DNA of 64,000 nucleotides, taken from Hymenobacter sp. BT18. GTDB taxonomy: Bacteria; Bacteroidota; Bacteroidia; Cytophagales; Hymenobacteraceae. This document shows positions 34,330-41,480 of this stretch, in pieces. Under the pieces are notes generated by a model. It made no database searches and was not told the DNA's origin. It worked only from the letters and a program-made list of their open reading frames with translations. The number at the start of each line of letters is the position of its first letter. The stretch's first letter is position 1. Location: the NCBI RefSeq assembly GCF_012273015.1, contig NZ_CP050954.1:4380001-4444000 (forward strand). Direction: 5' to 3'. Both the position numbers and the translations under genes were made by a program.

Positions 34330-35778
34330 CTACACTTTGCTTTTCAGAAATTCGTAGGTGAGACGCACAGCCGTGCCGGTGCCGCCTTTGCCGCGGTAGG
34401 AGTCGGGGGCGGCCAGAAACGCCGGCGCTGCAATGTCGAAGTGTACCCAGGGGTAGCCCTCGGTGAAGCGCTCCAGAAACTTGCCGGCCGAAATGGCCCC
34501 GGCTTCGGCCTTGCCCAGGTTGTTGATATCGGCCAGGTCGCTCTTGATGTGGTCGGCGTACTCGTCCCAGAGCGGAAATTCCACCAGCCGCTCGTGGGTG
34601 CGGTGGCCGGCCTGCTTGAGGGCGCTCAACGTTTCCTCATCGGCCGTGCCCATGCACACGATGCCTTCCTTGCCGATGGCGCGGGCCGCCGAACCGGTAA
34701 GCGTGGCAAAATCCAGCACCAATTCGGGGTTGTACTTCTTGGCGAAGGCCAGCGCATCGGCCAGCAGCAGGCGGCCTTCGGCGTCGGTGTTCAGTACTTC
34801 TACCGTGAGGCCGCTGTACATGGTGATGACGTCGCCCGGGGCGAAGGCCATGCCGCCGGGGCGGTTGTCAGTGGCCGGCACGAGGCCAATAACGTGAAGG
34901 GGAACCTGATTTTTGGCCAGAGCATACAGAGTGCCCACCACGGCTGCACCGCCGGCCATATCGCACTTCATCGTGTCCATGCCGCCGGCCGTGGGCTTGA
35001 GGCTCAGGCCGCCGGTGTCGTAGACCACACCTTTGCCCACCAGCACAATGGGCTGCTGGTTGGTAGCTGTGGCGGGCTTGTATTCCATGATGGTGAACGT
35101 AGGCGGCTCGGGGCTGCCCTGGTTGACGGCCAGCAGGCCGCCCATGCGCAGGGCCTCAATCCGCACCAGGTCCAGTACTTCCACGTGAAAGCCTGCGTCG
35201 GCGCCGGCCGCTTCCATCTGCTCGGCAAACTGAGTGGCGCTGAGCTTGTTTTGGGGAGCATTTACTAGGTCGCGGGCCAGGTATACGCCGACCAGCACAC
35301 CTTCCAGCTCCTGCACCTGTTCTGCCGTAACGCCGGCACCTACCAGGGTAAGGCGCTGCAAATGTGGGGTCTGCTTGGATTTTTCGTCGGTTTTATAGCC
35401 GGCAAACTGGTAGGCGCTGAGGGCCAGCCCTTCGGCCAGGTACAGCGCCCCGGTTTCCGTCAGGTCCTGCACAAACAGCTCCTTCATCTTGTCTTGCTTG
35501 ACGAGGGCGTGCAGCTGGTGGCCGCTTTTGCGCAGAGCTTCGGCGCTCAGGGCAGCTGTTTTCTTTTCCTCGGCTACCACATAGTAGTGGTGGTGGGAAT
35601 ACTGGTTGATGCGAATCAGCTTCACGTCGGCGGCCAGCTGCTCGGCTACGTACTGGCGCACGGGGGCGGGCAGGTTGGCGGCGGTTTCAACGGAAAGCTC
35701 CCTGGTGCCGGCCGGGAGAATGAAAACGGTGTCGGCAATGGACGGAAAATCGGCGGCGTAGGCTAATTGAAGCGGCAT
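34330..35778 (-). CDS. pepA: Leucyl aminopeptidase (M17 family)
   Basis: Di-metal exopeptidase of 482 residues that releases N-terminal residues in the cytosol. The C-terminal catalytic domain has VGKGVVYDTGGLSLKP, MDTMKCDMAGGAAV and the signature NTDAEGRLLLADAL; the N-terminal part is the usual macro-like domain. Start at the ATG at 35778 (MPLQLAYAADFP), since the preceding 56 codons read through the intergenic region. It is divergent from ksgA. Confidence 0.94.
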   Translation of the reverse strand: MPLQLAYAADFPSIADTVFILPAGTRELSVETAANLPAPVRQYVAEQLAADVKLIRINQYSHHHYYVVAEEKKTAALSAEALRKSGHQLHALVKQDKMKELFVQDLTETGALYLAEGLALSAYQFAGYKTDEKSKQTPHLQRLTLVGAGVTAEQVQELEGVLVGVYLARDLVNAPQNKLSATQFAEQMEAAGADAGFHVEVLDLVRIEALRMGGLLAVNQGSPEPPTFTIMEYKPATATNQQPIVLVGKGVVYDTGGLSLKPTAGGMDTMKCDMAGGAAVVGTLYALAKNQVPLHVIGLVPATDNRPGGMAFAPGDVITMYSGLTVEVLNTDAEGRLLLADALAFAKKYNPELVLDFATLTGSAARAIGKEGIVCMGTADEETLSALKQAGHRTHERLVEFPLWDEYADHIKSDLADINNLGKAEAGAISAGKFLERFTEGYPWVHFDIAAPAFLAAPDSYRGKGGTGTAVRLTYEFLKSKV

Positions 35779-35880
35779 GAGAAGGAAAATAGACCGTTTA
35801 TTCTCCGGAAGGAAGGCTCCGCCGCGCATAGTGAGCAGCACCGGCCCTACCTTTGGGGTAGCGAAGGTAAGCCTTTTAGG

Positions 35881-35969
35881 AATGAAGAATAAGGCGTGAA
35901 GAATGAGGAATAAGCCAACGGCTGTTCCCTTGTTTTCATTTCTCATTCTTCACGCCTCATTCTTCATTC
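35881..35969. repeat. 30-bp near-perfect inverted repeat upstream of ksgA
   Basis: Left arm 35881-35910 (starts AATGAAGAATAAGGCGTGAA) and right arm about 35940-35969 are complementary apart from about two differences, with a 29-base loop. It is AT-rich in a GC-rich genome. TACCTTTG at 35848-35855, a possible -7 element, is just outside on the left, so the hairpin would be in the ksgA leader. Confidence 0.75.
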
Positions 35970-35975
35970 TCCCCT

Positions 35976-36764
35976 ATGGATTCCGTTAAAGCCAAAAAGC
36001 ACCTCGGGCAGCACTTTCTCAACGACCCCAACATTGCCCGCAACATTGTGGAGGCCCTACGCCTGCCCGATGGGGTGACGGAAGTGCTGGAAATCGGGCC
36101 GGGTATGGGCGTGCTTACTCAAACGCTGCTCCAGCACCAAGAGTACCGCACCGCCGTGGTGGAAATTGACCGCGAGTCGGTGGCGTACTTGCAGCAACAC
36201 TACCCGGCGCTGGAAGGCCGCATCTACTCCCAGGATTTCCTGAAAATGGACCTGGGCAAGCTCTACGCCGGGCAGCCCCTGAGCATCATCGGCAACTTTC
36301 CCTACAACATCAGCTCCCAAATTTACTTCCAGGTGCTGGCCCACCGCCAGCAGGTGCGCGAGTGCGTGGGCATGATTCAGAAGGAAGTGGCCGACCGCCT
36401 GGCCGAGGGCCCCGGCTCTAAAACCTACGGCATTCTGAGCGTATTGCTGCAGGCATTCTACGACATTGAGTACCTGTTTACGGTGCCCCCGCACGTGTTC
36501 AGTCCCCCGCCCAAGGTGCAGTCGGCCGTCATCCGCCTCACCCGCAACCAGACGGTGTCCCTGGCCTGCGACGAGAAGCTGTTTTTCCGGGTAGTGAAGC
36601 AGGCTTTCCAGACGCGCCGCAAAACGCTGCGCAATGCCCTCAAGCCCTTCGGCATGCCGCCCGAAGCCACCACTGACGCCATCTTTGACAAGCGCGCCGA
36701 GCAGCTCAGCGTGCAGGATTTCGTGGGGCTGACGCAGCACGTAGAGGCGCATAAGACGGCGTAG
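35976..36764 (+). CDS. ksgA: 16S rRNA dimethyltransferase
   Basis: Dimethylates two adjacent adenines near the 3' end of 16S rRNA (also called RsmA). The 262-residue protein has KHLGQHFLNDPNIARNIV, SAM motif I EIGPGMGVLTQ, and the catalytic IGNFPYNISSQI. The ATG at 35976 follows the inverted repeat by six bases. Confidence 0.96.
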   Translation: MDSVKAKKHLGQHFLNDPNIARNIVEALRLPDGVTEVLEIGPGMGVLTQTLLQHQEYRTAVVEIDRESVAYLQQHYPALEGRIYSQDFLKMDLGKLYAGQPLSIIGNFPYNISSQIYFQVLAHRQQVRECVGMIQKEVADRLAEGPGSKTYGILSVLLQAFYDIEYLFTVPPHVFSPPPKVQSAVIRLTRNQTVSLACDEKLFFRVVKQAFQTRRKTLRNALKPFGMPPEATTDAIFDKRAEQLSVQDFVGLTQHVEAHKTA

Positions 36765-36859
36765 GAAGGTATAATTCGTGCCGGATCAGTCAGGGGCCGA
36801 GCTATTAGTAGTGCCGTTCAAAAAATGATCAAAAGCAAACAGCACAGGCCCTTGACACT

Positions 36860-37189
36860 ATGAAAACTGCTCATTGGCTCCCCTTGCTTCTGTTTATATG
36901 TGCATTTTTTCAGCCGTTTATCATGATCAGCACTCGCAGGTTGAAAGAAAGATTCCTGTCAGATAACCAAAAACAATTGCTGGATAAAGCAGCGCGAGTA
37001 GTGTTTACCCTAGTAGAAAGCTTTCTTTTCCTGCTTGGCGCGGTTGTGCTAGTTTCTCTTCAACGTAACGGTCATAAACTGGAAATGTCAATCTCTGAGT
37101 CATGGCTATGGACAGTTGTAGTTGCCGCTCTGTGTACTACCGCACTCCGCTTGTTGAAAAAAAAGTATCCTGCCGAGGAGAGTCAATAG
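36860..37189 (+). CDS. Small hypothetical membrane protein, AT-rich
   Basis: Not recognised. It encodes 109 residues with three hydrophobic segments (WLPLLLFICAFFQPFIMI, VESFLFLLGAVVLVSLQ, LWTVVVAALCTTALRLL) and basic loops. Its base composition is clearly more AT-rich than that of the neighbours and its codon use differs (for example AAA, TTT, CTT), suggesting recent arrival. It sits between ksgA and the dehydrogenase gene in the same direction, 13 bp before the latter. Confidence 0.6.
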   Translation: MKTAHWLPLLLFICAFFQPFIMISTRRLKERFLSDNQKQLLDKAARVVFTLVESFLFLLGAVVLVSLQRNGHKLEMSISESWLWTVVVAALCTTALRLLKKKYPAEESQ

Positions 37190-37202
37190 CTCATTTGTGG
37201 CA

Positions 37203-38174
37203 ATGAAATCAACTATGTCCCTCTGCCTCGTCATCGACGACATGCACCCCAGCTTGCCCGACTACCTGCGGGAGGCCGGGGTGGAAATGCACTACCGGCC
37301 CGATCTGACGGCTGCCGAAGTGCCGGCTGCCCTGGTTGCGCATCCTTATGATGGGCTCATGGTGCGCTCCAAGCTGCGCATCACGGCCGGGCTGCTCAGC
37401 CACGGCCCGCACCTGCGCTACGTGGCCCGGGCGGGGGCCGGCGTCGATAATATTGATGAGGCAGCGTTGGCGGCGGCCGGCATCACGCTGCTGAACGCGC
37501 CCGAAGGCAACCGTGATGCCGTGGGCGAGTACGCCATTGGGCTGCTACTGGCCCTGTTGCGCCACATCCCCCGCGCCCACCAAGAAGTGCAGACTGGGCA
37601 ATGGCGGCGCGAAGCCAATCGGGGCGAAGAGCTGGGTGGCAAAACTGTGGGTCTCATCGGGTGCGGGCACATGGGCAAGGCTTTTGCGCGCCGCCTCGCC
37701 GCCTTCGGCTGCACCGTGCTGGCCTTCGACCACGACCCTGCCTGTGACTACGGCCACTACGCCACGCCCGTTTCCCTGGCCGAGCTGCAGGCCCGCGCCC
37801 AGGTGCTGAGCCTGCACATCCCGTATTCGGCGGCCAACCACCACTTCATTGGTTCCACTTTGCTGCAGGGCTTCCGCAACCCCATCTGGCTGCTGAACAC
37901 GGCCCGGGGCGAGGTGGTGGACCACGCTGCCCTGGTGCAGGAGCTCAAGTCGGGGCGGGTGCTGGGGGCCGCGCTGGATGTGCTGGAAAATGAAAAGCTG
38001 ACCACGCTCACCCCGGAGCAGCAGGCCCGGTTCGACTTTTTGGCGGCCGCGCCCAACGTGGTATTGTCGCCACACGTGGGCGGGTGGTCGTACCAATCCT
38101 ATGAGCGCATCAATCAGGTGCTGGCTGCTAAGATTCAGGCATTCCTTGCCAACTGCTCGGCGGCCAACCAGTAG
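37203..38174 (+). CDS. D-2-hydroxyacid dehydrogenase (SerA-like)
   Basis: NAD-dependent dehydrogenase of about 323 residues. It has the Rossmann motif LIGCGHMGKAFARRL, the catalytic Arg in LNTARGEVVD, Glu in ALDVLENEKL and His in SPHVGGWS. No C-terminal ACT domain is present, so it may be a phosphoglycerate dehydrogenase of the short type or act on another hydroxyacid. Start at the ATG at 37203 or 37215; a GTG at 37197 is also in frame. Confidence 0.88.
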   Translation: MKSTMSLCLVIDDMHPSLPDYLREAGVEMHYRPDLTAAEVPAALVAHPYDGLMVRSKLRITAGLLSHGPHLRYVARAGAGVDNIDEAALAAAGITLLNAPEGNRDAVGEYAIGLLLALLRHIPRAHQEVQTGQWRREANRGEELGGKTVGLIGCGHMGKAFARRLAAFGCTVLAFDHDPACDYGHYATPVSLAELQARAQVLSLHIPYSAANHHFIGSTLLQGFRNPIWLLNTARGEVVDHAALVQELKSGRVLGAALDVLENEKLTTLTPEQQARFDFLAAAPNVVLSPHVGGWSYQSYERINQVLAAKIQAFLANCSAANQ

Positions 38175-38283
38175 CTTTTTAGCCTGAATTGCGTGCCGAT
38201 AACCGCTCAGCTGGTAACCTGACCGTTTGCGGCTCGGCGCCCGGGGCGGCAACGAGGGCTTAGCACTATTCGCGCCGGCTTCG

Positions 38284-38291
38284 TATATTTG
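38284..38291 (+). promoter_or_regulatory. -7 element of greA
   Basis: TATATTTG, an exact TAnnTTTG match, placed 16 bp before the leader hairpin and 76 bp before the greA ATG. No TTG at -33 is seen. Confidence 0.55.
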
Positions 38292-38306
38292 CCTAAACCT
38301 GTTGGG

Positions 38307-38347
38307 GGAGAACGGCCAGCCACGCTGGCCGTTCTCCTTGTTTTTTG
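38307..38347 (+). terminator. Terminator-like hairpin in the greA leader
   Basis: A 14-bp perfect stem (GGAGAACGGCCAGC and its complement), loop CAC, then TTGTTTTTTG. It is the strongest simple terminator near here, yet it lies between the greA -7 element and the greA ATG, 20 bp before the start codon. It may alternatively close the upstream dehydrogenase transcript. Confidence 0.85.
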
Positions 38348-38366
38348 AGCTTACCATCACCCTACC

Positions 38367-38840
38367 ATGGCAACCATAAATTACTATACTCCCGAAGGCC
38401 TGCAAAAGCTAAAGGACGAGCTGCAGGACCTCAAAATCCGGGGCCGCGCCAAAGCCGCCGAGGATCTGCGTGAGGCGCGCGACAAAGGGGACCTAAGCGA
38501 AAATGCCGAGTATGATGCCGCAAAAGAAGCGCAGGGCCTGCTGGAGCTGAAGATTTCCAAGCTCGAAGAAATTGTGGGGAATGCGCGCGTGCTGGATGAG
38601 TCGAACCTGGACACCAGCAAGGTGCTCATCATGAGCAAAGTAAAGCTCAAGAACCTGAAGAACAACATGGTGCTGGACTACACCCTGGTAGCAGAAGAGG
38701 AAGCTAACCTGGCCGCCGGCAAAATCTCCGTGAAGTCGCCCATCGGCAAAGGCCTGCTGGGCAAATCGGCCGGCGATACGGCCGAAATAACCGTGCCCGC
38801 CGGCAAGCTGCAGTTTGAAATCCTCGAAATCAGCCGCTAG
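38367..38840 (+). CDS. greA: Transcription elongation factor GreA
   Basis: Rescues backtracked RNA polymerase by stimulating transcript cleavage. The 157-residue protein has the N-terminal coiled coil with acidic tip residues (LREARDKGDLSENAEYDAA) and the C-terminal FKBP-like domain (SPIGKGLLGKSAGDTAEI). The leader hairpin suggests attenuation or feedback control. Confidence 0.96.
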   Translation: MATINYYTPEGLQKLKDELQDLKIRGRAKAAEDLREARDKGDLSENAEYDAAKEAQGLLELKISKLEEIVGNARVLDESNLDTSKVLIMSKVKLKNLKNNMVLDYTLVAEEEANLAAGKISVKSPIGKGLLGKSAGDTAEITVPAGKLQFEILEISR

Positions 38841-38905
38841 ATACGCCCTTGAAGCCTTGGTAGCTGTGTAGCTGCCGGGGCAGCCGGAGCAACCATGAAA
38901 CCCGT

Positions 38906-38947
38906 AAAGCGACTAAGCTCAAGGCTTGGTCGCTTTATTTTTTGCCT
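38906..38947 (+). terminator. Terminator of greA
   Basis: AAAGCGACTAAGC pairs with GCTTGGTCGCTTT (one mismatch) around a short loop and is followed by ATTTTTT. It is 65 bp past the greA stop and before the HIT gene. Confidence 0.85.
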
Positions 38948-39013
38948 TACTTTGGCCCGGGCCCGTTGCTGCGGTAATGGCCCTGTCCGTTCACCTCATC
39001 TTTTCCTCTGCAT

Positions 39014-39895
39014 ATGGCTTCTATCTTTTCCCGAATTGTGGCCGGCGAGCTGCCCGCCTATAAAGTGGCCGAAGACGAACACCATCTGGCCTTCCTCGAC
39101 ATTACCCCGTTAGTAGAAGGCCATACCCTCGTTATTCCGAAGCGGGAAGTGGATTACATTTTTGACCTGCCCGCCGCGGAGTTAGCCGCTTTGCACCTGT
39201 TTGCCCAACGCGTGGCCAAAGGCGTGGGAGCCGCCGTGCCGTGCAAGCGCGTGGGGGTAGCCGTAATAGGGCTGGAAGTGCCTCACGCCCACATTCACCT
39301 GATTCCGATGAAGCACGTCTCGGACATGAACTTCGCCAATCCCAAGATCAAGGTGGCCGAAGCCCGGATGCAGGAGCTGGCCGCCGCCATTGCCGGGCAG
39401 GTGCCCGCCGCGGCCGGAGAAGCGGCTTCCGCCCCTGCATCGGCTAAGGGCGAGCGGGAAACCACCGAAACCCCAGCTGCTGATGCTACCGGTTCCGCCA
39501 CGACCGATGCCTCCCTGACGCAGCTGCGGCAGCTTACCCAGGGCCTGCAGTTTATCAGCGAGTCGGAAGCGCCGCTGGAAGCTGTCAGCTATGCCGCTCC
39601 CGCCGATAAGCTCACCGACGCGACGCTGGCGCAGTTGGCCGGGCTGCCTGCCGAAACCCGCGTGGAAAAGCAGGAGCTGACGTATTTTCTGCGCAACCAC
39701 ACCGCCGACGATGGCGTGCTGGGCGATGCGGCCCTGGCCAACCGCTTCAAGGCGCTGCAGATGTACCTGAAGCAGGAACTGGAAGATGTGCAGGTATACC
39801 GCCTGGGCAGTGGGCCGCAGGTGCAGGTACTGGTGCTGGGCAAGACGGAGAGCGGCCAGCTGGCTGGCTTCAAAACTGTACTCACCGAAACCTGA
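39014..39895 (+). CDS. HIT-family hydrolase fused to a NuiA-like nuclease-inhibitor domain
   Basis: A 293-residue two-domain protein. Residues 1-110 form a HIT nucleotide hydrolase with the triad HAHIHL (His91, His93, His95). A disordered Ala/Thr/Glu linker covers about 128-165. Residues 168-293 match the nuclease A inhibitor (NuiA) pattern: TQGLQFISESEAP at 175-187, VYRLG at 261-265, and VLGKTESGQLAG, ending VLTET. Glu183 and the C-terminal Thr293 line up with the two NuiA residues that, as I recall, bridge to the metal of the nuclease NucA. The usual Bacteroidota HIT protein is about 130 residues, so the C-terminal domain is an addition. It is probably cytosolic, as no signal peptide is seen. 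It ends 58 bp before the convergent AI-2E gene. Confidence 0.88.
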   Translation: MASIFSRIVAGELPAYKVAEDEHHLAFLDITPLVEGHTLVIPKREVDYIFDLPAAELAALHLFAQRVAKGVGAAVPCKRVGVAVIGLEVPHAHIHLIPMKHVSDMNFANPKIKVAEARMQELAAAIAGQVPAAAGEAASAPASAKGERETTETPAADATGSATTDASLTQLRQLTQGLQFISESEAPLEAVSYAAPADKLTDATLAQLAGLPAETRVEKQELTYFLRNHTADDGVLGDAALANRFKALQMYLKQELEDVQVYRLGSGPQVQVLVLGKTESGQLAGFKTVLTET

Positions 39896-39953
39896 TGAGG
39901 CGTAGCAACTGCTGAGAGCATAAGCCACGGTAGCTTAGCCTGCTGACTGCGTT

Positions 39954-41000
39954 TTACTGCGGCCTTGTCGGCAGGCGCCGCCGCCGAATCCGGTTCTCGC
40001 GCTCAAACACCCGGATCAGCACAATAAAGTAGGAGAGCAGCAGCGGGCCGAGCACCAGGCCCAGAATCCCAAAGATTTCGACGCCCAGCACCACGCCCGC
40101 CAGCGTGATAAGCGGATGGATATTGCCGATGCGCCGGGCCAGCAGAATGCGCAGCAGGTTGTCGATGTTCATAATCACGATGACGCCCACCAGCAGAATA
40201 CCCACGCCCTGGCCCGTGTAGCCCTGAGACAGTTTGATAATAGCCGCCGGCCCCCACACCAGGGGTGTGCCCAGCACGGGAATAAAGGCCATGAAAAAGC
40301 TGACCACGCCCCAGAACAAAGCATCCGGCACCCCAAATATCCAGAGCGTGAGGCCCGAGAGCAGGGCTTGCACCAGGGAAATCAGGGCCTGACCGATAAC
40401 GTTGGCCTGCACGTTGTTTTTCAGGGAGTCACCCAACTCGTGCAGGGTGTTGGGCCGAAAGGGAAGGTAGCGACGCAGTCCTCGCAGAAAGCCAGCCTCC
40501 TGGGTGTACATAAAGTACAGGGTGAACAGCATCAACCCAATAACAACGGCAAAGTGCAGCAGGCCCGAGGCCAGGGACGGAATGCGCTGGCTAAGCCAAC
40601 TGACGCTTTGCTGCACCAGGCTGCGCACGTTCTGCTCGGTGGTGAGGGCGTAGCCGGTTTTCTGCTCGATTTTATGCAGCACGGCCATGATCTGGCTGGT
40701 GTCCTGGGCGTAAGCGCGGATGCGGCTGACGAGCATCAGCGTAAGGGCCGTAAAGGGTAGGATGATGACCACAAAAGCAAAGGTGAGCAGCCCGGTCGTG
40801 ACCAGCTGCGGATGCCACCCCCGCCGGTGCACCAGGGCCGTAAACCAGGGCCGGAGCACTACATACAGGATACCCGCCCCCAGAAAGGCCGTGATGTAGC
40901 TGCCTAGCCCAATCAGAATCAGCGTGGCCAGCCCAATCAAACACAGAATCAGGAGCACGTACTGCTGACGGGCGGTGTAGATGTTGTCGGAAGAAGCCAT
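39954..41000 (-). CDS. AI-2E family transporter
   Basis: Integral membrane protein of 348 residues with about eight helices, of the family once thought to export autoinducer-2. The family layout is present: an N-terminal helix pair, a long cytosolic/periplasmic segment (SRIRAYAQDTSQIMAVLHKI) and a C-terminal cluster including GVPDALFWGVVSFFMAFIPVLG, split as GVPDALFWGVVSFF and MAFIPVLG. Substrate unknown; some members are Na+/H+ antiporters. ATG at 41000. Confidence 0.9.
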   Translation of the reverse strand: MASSDNIYTARQQYVLLILCLIGLATLILIGLGSYITAFLGAGILYVVLRPWFTALVHRRGWHPQLVTTGLLTFAFVVIILPFTALTLMLVSRIRAYAQDTSQIMAVLHKIEQKTGYALTTEQNVRSLVQQSVSWLSQRIPSLASGLLHFAVVIGLMLFTLYFMYTQEAGFLRGLRRYLPFRPNTLHELGDSLKNNVQANVIGQALISLVQALLSGLTLWIFGVPDALFWGVVSFFMAFIPVLGTPLVWGPAAIIKLSQGYTGQGVGILLVGVIVIMNIDNLLRILLARRIGNIHPLITLAGVVLGVEIFGILGLVLGPLLLSYFIVLIRVFERENRIRRRRLPTRPQ

Positions 41001-41099
41001 AGCAGGAGTGGGAGGGAAGACGCCGGCAAATTACCAGCAATGCCTTCACAATAAGGTGCCGCTCAAAAAGACTTTCTGCTGGCTGGGAAGCGTAATGCT

Positions 41100-41309
41100 C
41101 TACAACGCCCCCGCCGCTACCCCGTGCACGGCCAGGGCCATCCCCAGCGCGCCCGTAACCATCCAGAACAGGCGGCTGACCCGCCGCTCCCATAGCAGCA
41201 GCTCGGTAGCCCGCGGCGACAGATGCCCACGGGCAAGCTGAATTTCACGTGGCGCCAAGCTAGGTGGCACAACCAAAGATGGCAAGCGAAAACGGCGGAG
41301 GAAGGGCAT
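41100..41309 (-). CDS. Small single-helix membrane protein
   Basis: Unrecognised 69-residue protein. A basic, proline-containing N-terminal half is followed by ERRVSRLFWMVTGALGMA, with the membrane helix at about 49-66. The segment VSRxxWMVxGA is shared, allowing a two-residue gap, with another small protein at 45741-45863. ATG at 41309 is chosen over a GTG two codons upstream. It precedes the AI-2E gene by 99 bp on the same strand. Confidence 0.5.
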   Translation of the reverse strand: MPFLRRFRLPSLVVPPSLAPREIQLARGHLSPRATELLLWERRVSRLFWMVTGALGMALAVHGVAAGAL

Positions 41310-41413
41310 AAGCACGGGCAGTTGACGAGGTCAAAACTAGCCCGCCCCGTAAGCCATTCCCTTGATCGGAATCAAGGATTACGTCTTAACTGAGACCTAC
41401 GCGAATGGTCGCT

Positions 41414-41453
41414 AAAACAAAAAAGCCTCCGCCCGGCTAACCCAGGCAGAGGC
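41414..41453 (-). terminator. Terminator of the DUF5686 gene
   Basis: On the - strand, GCCTCTGCCTGGG pairs partly with CCGGGCGGAGGC and is followed by TTTTTTGTTTT. It lies 28 bp past the DUF5686 stop. Confidence 0.75.
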
Positions 41454-41480
41454 CAAATAAGAGCTTAGGTAAGAAGAAGC

